A stretch of 50,265 nucleotides of DNA from Nocardia vinacea NBRC 16497 (GCF_000308835.1 NZ_BAGN01000407.1:1-50265); one strand, 5' to 3'. Positions 24,459 through 33,959 are shown, numbered from the stretch's first letter. The notes: generated from the letters alone by a model not told the origin. Program-made: numbers and translations.

Positions 24459-25913
24459 TCACAGCGCGTCCAGCAACGCTTGCCGCAGCTCGCTCGCACT
24501 GGTGATTCGGATGTTCGGGTGATCGATCAACGCCTCGTCGATGACCGCAGCCAGCGTCTTCGAAATCTTGGGATTTCGCCTCAGGATCGGAATCGCGTTG
24601 TCGCGCAACATGATCGCGATCGGATCGGCGCCACGTGGGAACTCCCTCGGGGTATGACCGGTGAGCATGTAGTACAGCGTCGCCGCCATCGACCAGACAT
24701 CGACCTCCGGCCTGGCGAACCGGTAGTCGGTCAACTGCGGGCGCGCCATATACCCGACCGTCCCGGCCATAGCCCCGGTCATCGTGTGACCGGACAGGCC
24801 GGCACGATCGAACGCCTTGGCGAGCCCGAAATCGGCGAGCTTGGCCACCGGCACTTCGGCGGAGCCGGTGAGCAGGATGTTGGCCGGTTTGACATCGCGG
24901 TGCACCAGCCCGATGGCGGCGGGCCCGACATCGCCGGTGGCCCAATCGACCGGTACGTGGTGGGCGTAGTCCAGCGCCTCCAGCGCCTGCACTGCGATGT
25001 GCACCGCTGCCTCGATCCCGAACGGGCCGTTGCGTTTGACCACCTGATCGACGCTCCCGCCGTCGCAGTACTCGCACACGAAGTAGAACGTCGCCCCGGA
25101 CACACCGCCCTCGCGGTAGGCGACGATATTCGGGTGGTCCAACCCTCGAACGATGTCCATCTCGCGCAGAAAGCTCTGTTCGGCTTTCGAATCGACCGCC
25201 ACTTGCGCCGGCAGCACCTTCACAGCCCGCGCCTCGCCCGAATCGGCATGGCGTACAAGGTAAACGACGCCCTGGCCGCCCCTGCCGAGCTCGCGGATCG
25301 GGTCGTAACCACGGATCGCCGACATTCCCTCCCGGCCTGCGGCGCCGTTGCGCAACAGCGCGAGTGCCAGCGCACCCGGATCGCGTTTGCACTTGTCGCA
25401 CACCAGCTTTCCGGCCCGACGGTCGCGCAGCTCGCGTCTGCACAGTGTGCAGCTCGCCACCACCCGCGCATTCAGTTTCGTGGCCTGGCACCGATCGCAC
25501 ACAATGATTCCCGCGGCGACCTCGGTACCGCAGCGGCGACAGCTCGGCGGGACGACCACGCTGATTCGGATCACGGTGTCACCCAGTCGAACCTCATCGC
25601 CGTCGACCAGATCACGCTCCCGAAACTCCAGCAGTGCACCCTCTTCCGGCGTCTGCCCCGGCAACCGGCGCCCGATCTCCACCCCGTTGACGTGAGTTCC
25701 GTTGAGACTGCCGAAATCCCGCACGCGAACATCCGGCGGGTTGACGTCGAACAGGCAGTGATGCCGCGACACCAACGGGCGCGGCCCATTCTCGACAATC
25801 CGCGGATCACAGTCGTCCGCACGCCCGAGCACACAATGTGCCTTCTCACCGAACACGAACTCCGCACCGGCGGTGGGACCCTCGATCACCGACAATCGCA
25901 CCGAGGCGGGCAT
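24459..25913 (-). CDS. FHA / double zinc-ribbon / Ser-Thr protein kinase
   Basis: 484 residues in three parts. An FHA domain spans about 1-120 (LGR at 29-31, SRHH at 49-52, NGTHVNG at 71-77). Four CxxC pairs at Cys125/128, 139/142, 155/158 and 172/175 form two zinc ribbons. A kinase spans about 203-484 with glycine loop GRGGQGVVY, Lys232, HRD 338-340 and DFG 361-363, all catalytic residues kept. No transmembrane segment is seen, so it is a soluble kinase, unlike PknB types. The start is 3 bp after the stop of the kinase/WD40 gene, implying one operon. The FHA domain probably reads phosphothreonines made by either kinase. Confidence 0.85.
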   Translation of the reverse strand: MPASVRLSVIEGPTAGAEFVFGEKAHCVLGRADDCDPRIVENGPRPLVSRHHCLFDVNPPDVRVRDFGSLNGTHVNGVEIGRRLPGQTPEEGALLEFRERDLVDGDEVRLGDTVIRISVVVPPSCRRCGTEVAAGIIVCDRCQATKLNARVVASCTLCRRELRDRRAGKLVCDKCKRDPGALALALLRNGAAGREGMSAIRGYDPIRELGRGGQGVVYLVRHADSGEARAVKVLPAQVAVDSKAEQSFLREMDIVRGLDHPNIVAYREGGVSGATFYFVCEYCDGGSVDQVVKRNGPFGIEAAVHIAVQALEALDYAHHVPVDWATGDVGPAAIGLVHRDVKPANILLTGSAEVPVAKLADFGLAKAFDRAGLSGHTMTGAMAGTVGYMARPQLTDYRFARPEVDVWSMAATLYYMLTGHTPREFPRGADPIAIMLRDNAIPILRRNPKISKTLAAVIDEALIDHPNIRITSASELRQALLDAL

Positions 25914-25916
25914 GGG

Positions 25917-28900
25917 TCACTCACCGTCCTCGGGCGGGAGCTCGGAATCCCACGACAACTCCCATACCCGTAGGCACGAGTCGAGATCCACAGTGGCCAG
26001 CACGCTGTCGTCCCGGCTCAGTGCCACCTGGCAGAGCGGTCCCTGGTGACCGTCCAGTGTCTGCAGGCAGCGCCCGGAGCCGACGTCCCACACTCGCACC
26101 AGGCGGTCCCAGCCGCCGGTGACCAGGAACGAGCCGTCGGAGCTGAGAGCGAAGACCAGCCCGCTGCTCGGCATCAACACGGTGTGCAGTACCTCCCCCG
26201 TTGCAGTGGCCCATACTTGCAAACCTTCCGCGCACGAGGTCGCGGCTCGAATGCCGTCGGCACTGAACGCGATGGCGGTGTTGGCAGTTCCGTCATTGCG
26301 GAGGCTGTAGCGGAGTTCACCGGTACCCACGTCCCACGCGCCGACGAACATCTGCTGGTACACGAACAGCGTGCGGCCGTCCGCGCTGAAGGCCAGGCGC
26401 TCGTCACGCGAGCGTGACGGCAACGTCCACGCGGGACGCTCCGAATCCGGCGACCACAGGTGGATTACGTTCTCGCCCGACGGGCCACCGAAGCGATTCG
26501 CATCCGGATGCGTGCCGCCGTGGGTGGCCAGGCTGCGGGCGTCGGAGCTGACCGCGACCGCGGAGATCTTGCCGTGATCCGCCTGCAGCGTGCGCAGGAC
26601 CTCACCGGCAGGTAGGTTGCGCAGTCGGAGGGCGCCGTTCTCGTCGCCGATGAGAATCCGGTCGCCCGTGGGTGTCACCGCAAATGCGGTGATAGCGCCG
26701 GTCTCGTCGGTGAAGATGCGCTTGGACCAATCCCGCAGGCTCAGTTGCCGGATCGTTCCCGCCGAGGTCAGTACCGCGAGCAACATGCCATCGACGGCGA
26801 ACTGGATATCCCGCGCGGCGCCGCCCTCACCCCGGTCGAAGGTGTGCACCACCTCTCCTGCCAGGCAATCCCAAACATCCACCTCGCCGGTCCAGCATCC
26901 GGTCACCGCGACGAGGCCGTCCTCGCGTAGTGCCAGTGTCGGTGGCTGCGTGAGTAACCCGCGCCCGTCGAAGGAGTACAGAGCAGCCACGCTGCGCAGC
27001 GTGGACCTGCGTCCGTGCACGCCCACCTGCGCCCAAATCTCTCGCAGAGCCGGGTGGCGGGCGAAGCCCGGCACCTGCTGCGCGGACCGCAACATCGCCG
27101 CGGCGGATGCGAATTGCCCTTGTTCCGCGAGATGTCGCGCGCGCTCCACCAATTCGCCGAACGCCTCCGCGGTCCGGGTGAGCTCGCCGGCCGACCGTGG
27201 GCGTACGTAACACCACGGTGCCCAATAGCCGGTGGTCGGCAACGGACGGGCCACGGCGATGCCGTTACCGCCGAGCACCGCGACCCGGCCGTGACCGGCG
27301 ACAGCCGCGGTGCGCACCCACCGGACGGCAGCGGGCACATCCGCATCCAGCGTGCGCAGGCAGCGGCCCGTGCGCGCGTCCCACACGCGGATCGGCACAC
27401 TGACGTCACCCGCGGTGAGCACGGTGGGCCCGGCCGAATGAACCGCCAGCTGCGTCACGTCTCGCAACCGGTGTGGCACCTCGCTCACTACAGTGCCCCG
27501 CGACGCGTCCCACAGCGTGCGCGGCCCATGCCACCAGGCGACCACGGCCCACCGGGCGTCCTGCGAAACGGCCGCGACATCCATCGGGCTGGTGAGTACG
27601 TCCCTGCCGTTCAGACTTCCCCGGACCGGTCCCGTCAATGTGGCGATGCAGCGGCCACCGGCCACATCCCACGAGCGGACCGTGCAGTCACCGTCCAGCC
27701 CCCGGAACGATGCGGACAAGGCCCTGCGGCCGTCTCCACTCAGTGCCAGTGACGTGATCGGTCCGATGTGACCGGGCAGGGTGGCGACACACCGTGGCAG
27801 ATCGAGCGCCCAGACCCGGATTGTTCCGCTCGTGGATCCTGTTGCGACGTAGCGGCCGTCACCACTCATCGCGACGGCGACGTTGTCGCTCTCTTCGTTC
27901 ATGGCAGGCTTTCCCTGCTGGGCGCGGCCGCGTTCCAGGTCCCACAGCTCGATCCGTCCATCTTCCCGGACGGCCGCGCCGACGGTGCCCGCGTCGTCGA
28001 TCGCGAGCGCGGCAATCGGTAATCCACTCGGCGTCAGGGTGTGTCGGGGTCGGTGTTCCCCCGGCGACCACAGCAACAGCCTGCCCGCACGGTCACCGGA
28101 TATGACGAGGCTACCGTCGGCGTTGACCGCCACCGCCGACACGTCCTTTTCGGCGTGGCCGTCGAAGTCGGCGTCGATTCGCCGAGGGCGGCGCTCCCAC
28201 TCCACCAGTGCGGCAGCGCAGTCCGGCGAGCTCGGGTCGGCGACGGCCGCCTCCCGCAGCAGATCCTCGGCCCGCTCGTCGTCACGCTCGAGCTGTACTG
28301 TCCCCAGGAGCAGCGCGCCGAGCCCGGCCGGAGCGCCGGTATCCGCGGCTCGTGCGGCCTGGAGATCCGAGACGACATCCTCTCCGGTGCACAGTCCTGA
28401 CCTCCACCGATACAGACCGAAGTTGTAGACCGAGGGCAGGTGGTGTGGATCGATCGCGACCGCTTGCTGCCACGCCTTCTCGGCCTCTTCCTGCCGGCCG
28501 AGATCCAGCAGCGACAACGCCTTGTTCGACAACCCGTCGGCCAGCAACTCAGCCGCGACCGGCCGCGACCGCGGATATGGTTCGCCGACGAAGTTGGTGT
28601 ACAGCTCGGTCAGACCGTCCGCCAACGCTTCTATTCTCGGTCGCGCGGTGGGGTCCGCCGCGAAGCATTGCCGCAGCAAAACGGCTAATTGTGGTGGTAG
28701 CGAAGGGATCCCGGCCGCCTGCGTGCCGCCGTCGGCGACAAACGACTCGAACACCTCGCCCGCGGTCTGTCCGAATCGGCACGGTGGGCCGCCCGCGAAC
28801 AGCTCCCACACGCTGATCGCCCACGACCACACATCCGTCGCCCGAGACAGTCGCACCGATGCGTCGTGGCCCGCCAGCGCCTGCTCCGGCGAGCAATAGG

Positions 28901-29519
28901 CCGGTGTCATGCCGCCGAACCCGACCAACACACTCGGACCCGGTCGCACACTCGCAGACTCACCCGCGACGGCGCGGGCCTTCGCCAACCCGAAATCAGT
29001 GACCTTCACGATCCCATCACCGGTGAGCATTACATTGGCCGGCTTCACGTCCTGATGGATCAGCCCCTGCTCATGGGCGTGCTCGAGCCCCCAGGCGAAC
29101 TGGATCGCCACATCAAGCAACCGACCGACCACCTGCTGCTGGTCACCCTCGTACAACGTTCGGTGGCGGATGGCGTCGGCGAGACTGCCGCCGTCCACCC
29201 ACTCGGCGAACACCTGCGGCACCGGATCGTCGAGTCGACGCACGTAAGCACACGACACCGTGTTCGGATGCACGCCCAACCCCACCCACGCCTCGGCCTC
29301 GGATTCGAAGTCCCGCAAGTGCTTTGGCGAATCCACCAGATCCGGGCGCGGCGTCTTCACCGCCAACTCCACCCGCCAGCCGCGATGCCATACCCGATAC
29401 ACCAACCCCATCCCGCCAGAAGTGATCACGTCGCGGACCTCGTACAGGTCCGCGACCACCTCTCCGACCCGCCACGGCCCGAATCGGCTTGCGTCCGAGT
29501 CGAAGTCCTCGCTCATCAT
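25917..29519 (-). CDS. Protein kinase with TPR and WD40 repeats
   Basis: 1200 residues. An N-terminal kinase (about 25-310) has Lys55 in ELAVK, HQD at 155-157 instead of HRD, and DFG at 175-177. A short TPR-like helical stretch around 325-440 (LDLGRQEEAEKAWQQAVAID) comes next, then two sets of WD40 repeats (about 455-770 and 860-1195, for example TGRCLRTLDAD and SGRCLQTLDGHQGPL). No membrane segment. The catalytic Asp and Lys remain, so activity is expected; loss of Arg in HRD suggests activation-loop phosphorylation is not needed. The propellers are probably a docking platform. It lies between the FHA protein and the FHA kinase genes. Confidence 0.85.
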   Translation of the reverse strand: MMSEDFDSDASRFGPWRVGEVVADLYEVRDVITSGGMGLVYRVWHRGWRVELAVKTPRPDLVDSPKHLRDFESEAEAWVGLGVHPNTVSCAYVRRLDDPVPQVFAEWVDGGSLADAIRHRTLYEGDQQQVVGRLLDVAIQFAWGLEHAHEQGLIHQDVKPANVMLTGDGIVKVTDFGLAKARAVAGESASVRPGPSVLVGFGGMTPAYCSPEQALAGHDASVRLSRATDVWSWAISVWELFAGGPPCRFGQTAGEVFESFVADGGTQAAGIPSLPPQLAVLLRQCFAADPTARPRIEALADGLTELYTNFVGEPYPRSRPVAAELLADGLSNKALSLLDLGRQEEAEKAWQQAVAIDPHHLPSVYNFGLYRWRSGLCTGEDVVSDLQAARAADTGAPAGLGALLLGTVQLERDDERAEDLLREAAVADPSSPDCAAALVEWERRPRRIDADFDGHAEKDVSAVAVNADGSLVISGDRAGRLLLWSPGEHRPRHTLTPSGLPIAALAIDDAGTVGAAVREDGRIELWDLERGRAQQGKPAMNEESDNVAVAMSGDGRYVATGSTSGTIRVWALDLPRCVATLPGHIGPITSLALSGDGRRALSASFRGLDGDCTVRSWDVAGGRCIATLTGPVRGSLNGRDVLTSPMDVAAVSQDARWAVVAWWHGPRTLWDASRGTVVSEVPHRLRDVTQLAVHSAGPTVLTAGDVSVPIRVWDARTGRCLRTLDADVPAAVRWVRTAAVAGHGRVAVLGGNGIAVARPLPTTGYWAPWCYVRPRSAGELTRTAEAFGELVERARHLAEQGQFASAAAMLRSAQQVPGFARHPALREIWAQVGVHGRRSTLRSVAALYSFDGRGLLTQPPTLALREDGLVAVTGCWTGEVDVWDCLAGEVVHTFDRGEGGAARDIQFAVDGMLLAVLTSAGTIRQLSLRDWSKRIFTDETGAITAFAVTPTGDRILIGDENGALRLRNLPAGEVLRTLQADHGKISAVAVSSDARSLATHGGTHPDANRFGGPSGENVIHLWSPDSERPAWTLPSRSRDERLAFSADGRTLFVYQQMFVGAWDVGTGELRYSLRNDGTANTAIAFSADGIRAATSCAEGLQVWATATGEVLHTVLMPSSGLVFALSSDGSFLVTGGWDRLVRVWDVGSGRCLQTLDGHQGPLCQVALSRDDSVLATVDLDSCLRVWELSWDSELPPEDGE

Positions 29520-29712
29520 TACGCGCCCCCGTTTTCGTGTTCTTGTCGACGGTCACGCCCTCGCACCAACTGCTTGCCAGGAAAACGTGCACTGTTGCGG
29601 ATCATCGTCACCCGCAACATCATTACGGCGCTACCTGACGATCGACAGGGGCCCCGCCCGACGAGGAGAGTCACCGGGTGGTGTCCGATGGTGTGTCGTC
29701 GACGCTCGCGGG

Positions 29713-30513
29713 TCAAACATCGTCGGCCAACAAGCCGAGGTGTTCCTCACGGACGATGCCGAACCACAACGCACGGTTGATCAATCCAGCACGCCGATCG
29801 TCCAATCCGTCGTAGCCGCGCAAACCGAGACGGTCGACCAGATACTCGATATGGAAGTTCACCGCCGACAGTGTCCTGATGTCTCGCCCGGTCTTCGTAC
29901 GCTGGACCCGTCGGAGCAGTTCGGGGATCGTCGGCACCGCGGTGGAGCCATGCACCATCCGCGGTTCGCACAGCGCGACCAGCACCATAAAGTGCTTGGT
30001 AGTCTCGTCGACCCGTCGGACAGGGTCCCCGGTCCCACCGACGGTGGCGGTTGTAATAAGAATCGGGGCGGCGGCGCGGCGCAGCACGAACACCTTGAAC
30101 TCGACCACGTTCGACTCCGCGTCCAGCAGCTCTATCCGGGATTCGGTAAACGGCACCGGAAGACGTTCGCCTGGGCGAATGGTGAAGTGCTCGCCACGGC
30201 CCTCGTCGTTGTGCACCACATAGGTCGCGTCCGCCTTACTCGCGTAGTTCGTCAGGATCCAGTACTCGTCGAGCGCCTCGATGCGCCCGGCCAAACGGGA
30301 GATTCCGGGCCGATCGAGACGAACATCGACCCGACGGGTGTCCGACCCTCGCCCGAACATCGCCTGCTCACCAGGCCACAGATTCAATGCCGGCGCCCGC
30401 ATCACCGTGCCCTGCGGCGCGGGCACGTGCACGAGAACCGAGCACTTGTTGATTTCGGTCACGGCCCCATTGTGACCACGCACGAGCTCGAAACGTTCCG
30501 GCACCAACCACAC
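29713..30513 (-). CDS. FHA-like domain protein, partner of the kinase pair
   Basis: 266 residues. About residues 40-140 resemble an FHA fold (FGRGSDTRRVDVRL, GISRLAGRIEALDEYWILTNYASKADATYVV). The C-terminal 110 residues are helical and end with a domain containing RRVQRTKTGRDIRTLSAVNF and REEHLGLLADDV. Such FHA plus helical partners occur beside soluble kinases in actinobacterial signalling or conflict operons. Start: GTG 30513 is the longest form with a weak ribosome site; a shorter start near 30462 is possible. The 193-bp gap to the kinase/WD40 gene has no gene I can see. The function is inferred as phospho-dependent regulator. Confidence 0.6.
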   Translation of the reverse strand: MWLVPERFELVRGHNGAVTEINKCSVLVHVPAPQGTVMRAPALNLWPGEQAMFGRGSDTRRVDVRLDRPGISRLAGRIEALDEYWILTNYASKADATYVVHNDEGRGEHFTIRPGERLPVPFTESRIELLDAESNVVEFKVFVLRRAAAPILITTATVGGTGDPVRRVDETTKHFMVLVALCEPRMVHGSTAVPTIPELLRRVQRTKTGRDIRTLSAVNFHIEYLVDRLGLRGYDGLDDRRAGLINRALWFGIVREEHLGLLADDV

Positions 30514-31077
30514 TCGGTGTTCGCCGATAACCGGCCACGGCTCACCTGAGGATCATCAGGTTCCGCATCCGGCTCGCCGAGCCCTCCGTGGACCACGGCA
30601 CACAAACGTTTCCGGGAGGCAGAAGCAGCGAGGACAACCACCGAACACCCCACACCGCCGCCGAATGATGTGGGCCGCCATCGCCGCCGACAACGAGGAC
30701 GTAGGGCAGGCGTACGAGTTCGGCGCCCCACGGTGCTGGCCATCGGCATCCTCCCACGATCGCCACGATCGCGCTTACTCTGCGCGGCTCCACCACTCGC
30801 TGGCTGCCCCAGCCGCCGCCGACGGCCAACCACCGGCGGCACTGACTGCGGCAGATGCGGCAGATGCCCCCGGTGACGCGGAACCCCGCCACGGGGCACG
30901 CTCGACCATGGTGCCCAAGCCCATTCGATCAATCGCCCGCAAGGCGTGGTTGAGGACCAGTCTGGACTGTTTCGGTCGTGCCCTATCGCTCGCGGCGACT
31001 TGATCAGCCTGATAGGGCAGGTGCACCGGCAGAAACACTCCGGCACCGCGCGATCAGCAGGTCGGTCCCCGCCGCCG
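30514..31077. other. No confident gene; right border of the central segment
   Basis: 564 bp of GC-rich DNA. Several overlapping frames exist on both strands but none gives a protein I recognise. A reverse frame around 30900-31030 (ARPKQSRLVLNHALRAIDRM) is the only stretch with protein-like character. It separates the kinase operon from the second catabolic block and may hold decayed sequence. Confidence 0.4.
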
Positions 31078-32730
31078 TCACCGGTCCGCCCGTAGCAGCA
31101 GCACACCGCTGGGCGTCAGCCCACCGCTGGTGACCACACCGACCCGAGCGTCGGGAATCTGTCTGGCTCCGGCTTGACCCCGGAGTTGGAGTACGGCCTC
31201 GCGGACCAGGCCCATGCCGTGGGTGCGGCCGTGTGACAGCTGCCCGCCGTGGGTATTGAGCGGCAGTACACCGTCGCGGGCGATGCTCTTGCCCTGCGCC
31301 AGAAAGTCTTTCGCCTCCCCGATACCGCAGAAGCCCAGCGCCTCGATCCAGGACAGACAGTTGAAGGTGAATCCGTCGTAGAGTTCGGCCACATCGACGT
31401 CGGCGGGCGTCAGGTCGGTGCGCGTCCACATGTGCGCGGCCTGGCCCAGCACCTGCGGCTCATGGGTGAGGCTGCTCTGATCCCATTCCAGCCGTTCGAT
31501 GATCTGGGTTCCGACAGCCTCCACCAGAACCGGCGGCTGGGCCAGATCCCCTCCGGTTTCCCGGGCGGAGACGATCACCGCCACCGCCCCGTCGCATGGC
31601 ACGTCGCAGTCGTAAAGCCCGAAGGGTGTGGTGATAGGACGTGCCGAGAGGTAGTCGTCCATGGTGAGCGGGTCGCGGTAGATCGCGGTGGGATCCAGTG
31701 CGGCATTGGCGCGTTGGTTGAGGGCGATCCAGCCGAGCGTCTCGCGATCGGTGCCGTAGCGGTGGAAGTGGCGCTGCGCGGTCTGCGCCAGTAGATGCGC
31801 CGCCGAGATCGCGCCGAACGGCGCCAGCCAGCCGTCGGCGATCCCGCCGGATCGCGAAATGCGCCCGGCGCGAACCAATTCCCCGTAGGTGGACTCCCAC
31901 ACGGTGCGGAAGCACAGCACGTGCCGGGCGAGCCCGCCGGCGACCGCCAGCATTGCGGCGATGACCGAACCCCCCGGCCCGAAAGTCTCCGCGCTGCCGT
32001 TGTACCAGGTCGGCCGGATACCCAGGGCCGATTCGATGGCGGTGACACCGCCCTCGCCGAACGGGCCGAACCCGCCGGCTCCCGGATAGGTCGACAGCCC
32101 GTCGATATCCTCCAGGCGCAGGCCCGCGTCCTCGACCGCCGCCCGGCAGGCCTGCACCGTCAGCGACAGCGGATCGGCCATCAACCGCCGCCCGAGGTCC
32201 GACATCCCGATTCCGGTGAGCGCGACCTTGTCCTCGAACTTCTCCGGTGACGCCATCGGCCGCACGTGGCGCGACACCGAGGCAGGCTCGATGTCGTCGG
32301 ATGGCAAGGGAGCCAACGGCTTCTGCTCGTCCGCCGGGCGGAACAGCGGCAGCCACACCTCGCCGAGATGCTCGAACTCCACCTGCATACGGATTCCGAG
32401 GGTCAGCTGCTCCGCTTCACATGCCACCGCATTGGTGGTCAGCCGCACGCGCGGATCCTCTTCCAGGGCAACCTGTGCCACTACGTACGGCGTGGGCAGG
32501 CCGGGCACCCGGAAGCGGTGGTTCACGGTGAAGCCGATGAGGGTGGCGAATCCGCTCACCACCCGCACGCTCATCCGGTCGCCGCGGCAGTAGCGGCAGA
32601 CCGGTTGCGGCGGATGGATCAACGCGGCACAGGACAGGCATTCCCGGATACGCAGGCGGCCGTCCGCGCCGGAGGTCCAGAAGAACTCGTTCTCTGGTGT
32701 GATGGACGGCTGTGGACGCGGCACGCTCAC
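31078..32730 (-). CDS. Fused DUF35 (OB-fold) + lipid-transfer-type thiolase: probable acyl-CoA retro-aldolase
   Basis: 550 residues. Residues 1-130 form a DUF35 module with a zinc ribbon (Cys31, 34, 45, 48) and an OB fold. From about 160, MASPEKFEDKVALTGIG begins a non-decarboxylating thiolase domain of the Ltp2 group. The thiolase nucleophile Cys is absent: the equivalent stretch reads NGSAETFGPGG. The conserved ELYDGFT (Tyr451) matches a tyrosine known to be catalytic in Ltp2 aldolases, and the His region is GQLSHGRTHGMG. In steroid degraders the ChsH2 DUF35 domain and Ltp2 are separate chains forming an aldolase; here they are one chain. GTG 32730 overlaps the amidohydrolase stop. Expected role: retro-aldol cleavage of a beta-hydroxyacyl-CoA. 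Confidence 0.82.
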   Translation of the reverse strand: MSVPRPQPSITPENEFFWTSGADGRLRIRECLSCAALIHPPQPVCRYCRGDRMSVRVVSGFATLIGFTVNHRFRVPGLPTPYVVAQVALEEDPRVRLTTNAVACEAEQLTLGIRMQVEFEHLGEVWLPLFRPADEQKPLAPLPSDDIEPASVSRHVRPMASPEKFEDKVALTGIGMSDLGRRLMADPLSLTVQACRAAVEDAGLRLEDIDGLSTYPGAGGFGPFGEGGVTAIESALGIRPTWYNGSAETFGPGGSVIAAMLAVAGGLARHVLCFRTVWESTYGELVRAGRISRSGGIADGWLAPFGAISAAHLLAQTAQRHFHRYGTDRETLGWIALNQRANAALDPTAIYRDPLTMDDYLSARPITTPFGLYDCDVPCDGAVAVIVSARETGGDLAQPPVLVEAVGTQIIERLEWDQSSLTHEPQVLGQAAHMWTRTDLTPADVDVAELYDGFTFNCLSWIEALGFCGIGEAKDFLAQGKSIARDGVLPLNTHGGQLSHGRTHGMGLVREAVLQLRGQAGARQIPDARVGVVTSGGLTPSGVLLLRADR

Positions 32731-33959
32731 CGGCTGCTCTCGAAGACCGGCGGATGCTGCGCGGCCGGATCGGGATTCGCGATGGGCAACCCCATGAATC
32801 GGCGTGCGTTGTCGCCCATGAAGTCCCAGGTGCGGCGCTGGTCCATACCCTCGGCGTACTTCCAGTAGCTTTTCGGCTCCGGGAGTCCCTCCGGATGTGG
32901 GTAATCCGAGCCGAACATCACCCGATCCCAGCCGACCGTCTCGACGACGTCGGCGACCGATCCCTCCCAGAACGGGCTGACCCAGATATTGCGCCGGAAG
33001 ACCTCCAGCGGGTCTTCGGGGAAGTTCTGCGGCATCTTCTTGGTCAGGTCTGCCAGGTCGTGGAAAAGTGGATGGATCCACGAACTGCCGTTCTCCACAC
33101 TGGCGATGCGCAGCCCCGGGAATCGGGTGAGGGTGCCGTGGCATATCAGGCTGCCGATCATGTCGGAGATCTCCCGATGCCCGAGGGCCAGCCACCGGAA
33201 CGAACTCATGGCCATGAAGTTCTTGGTGGCCGGCGGTTCCCACTTGTTGACGTACTCGTCGAGCGGCGGCTGGCTGGCATGCAGCACGATCGGCAGGCCC
33301 GCGTTCTCCACGTCACGCCAGAACGGATCGAACTCCGGCAGTGCGGGCGAGCGCCATCCGCGGTGGTTCTTCACCGGCGCCGGTTTGATCAGCACCGCCT
33401 TCGCGCCGTTCTCGAGCAGATATTCGAGTTCCCGCTGCGCGCCGTCGACTTCGGCGCAGTTGATGATCGGCGTGCTGAAGATCCGGTCCTGGTAGGCGAA
33501 GCTCCAGTGCTCCAGCATCCACTGGTTGAGCGCGTGGATGATGGCCTGGGTCAGCTCCGGATCATCGGCCGCGGAGTGCTCGACGAGGCTCGCCAGTGTC
33601 GGATAGTTGAGTGTTTCGCGGACGCCTTGGCGGTCGAGTTCGATGATCCGGTCTTCCGGATTGCGGGCGGCGGTGGGCGCTTCGATTGCGGCGCCCTGCA
33701 TTTCACGCAAGGTGAGGCCCTCGGTGTTCTCGCCGGCGAAGAACTTCTCGTGCGCGCCCGGCGCGGCGACACGATCGAAAGTCGGATTCGGGATGAAATC
33801 CGTGATCCGGCCGTTGATGGCGATCCGGGTGTGGCGTCCGATCTGGACGTACTGGACGGCCTGCCGGTACTGCTCGGGCAGGTACCGAGTGAGAGCTTCG
33901 GCGGTCTCGTACATGTGCGAGTCGGCATCGAAGATCGGGGCGGCTATCGGCTGCCTCAT
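32727..33959 (-). CDS. Amidohydrolase-2 family protein
   Basis: 410 residues. The N-terminal metal site is FDADSHMYE (Asp13, His15), with FIPNPTFD near 65-72, a late NGSSW segment and GSDYPHPEG carrying the last metal Asp. ATG 33959 follows AAGGAG at 7 nt. The sequence is clearly paralogous to 44098-45300 (shared N-H/S-H-x-YE, FIPNPTFD and GSDxPHxEG). It is the second gene of the PPOX-amidohydrolase-aldolase operon and overlaps the aldolase start. A decarboxylase or ring-opening hydrolase acting on a CoA ester or free acid is plausible; unproven. Confidence 0.85.
   Translation of the reverse strand: MRQPIAAPIFDADSHMYETAEALTRYLPEQYRQAVQYVQIGRHTRIAINGRITDFIPNPTFDRVAAPGAHEKFFAGENTEGLTLREMQGAAIEAPTAARNPEDRIIELDRQGVRETLNYPTLASLVEHSAADDPELTQAIIHALNQWMLEHWSFAYQDRIFSTPIINCAEVDGAQRELEYLLENGAKAVLIKPAPVKNHRGWRSPALPEFDPFWRDVENAGLPIVLHASQPPLDEYVNKWEPPATKNFMAMSSFRWLALGHREISDMIGSLICHGTLTRFPGLRIASVENGSSWIHPLFHDLADLTKKMPQNFPEDPLEVFRRNIWVSPFWEGSVADVVETVGWDRVMFGSDYPHPEGLPEPKSYWKYAEGMDQRRTWDFMGDNARRFMGLPIANPDPAAQHPPVFESSR

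Noticed and set aside
30542..30892. 116-codon reverse frame with CRICRSQC
   Set aside because: Closely spaced Cys look like a metal site at first, but the surrounding sequence is Trp/Gly/Val-rich without a family pattern and overlaps other equally open frames.
16282..31077. Insertion sequence or integrase explaining the central segment
   Set aside because: No transposase, DDE/HUH or integrase protein motif and no flanking direct or inverted repeats were recognised, so mobility is only inferred from content.
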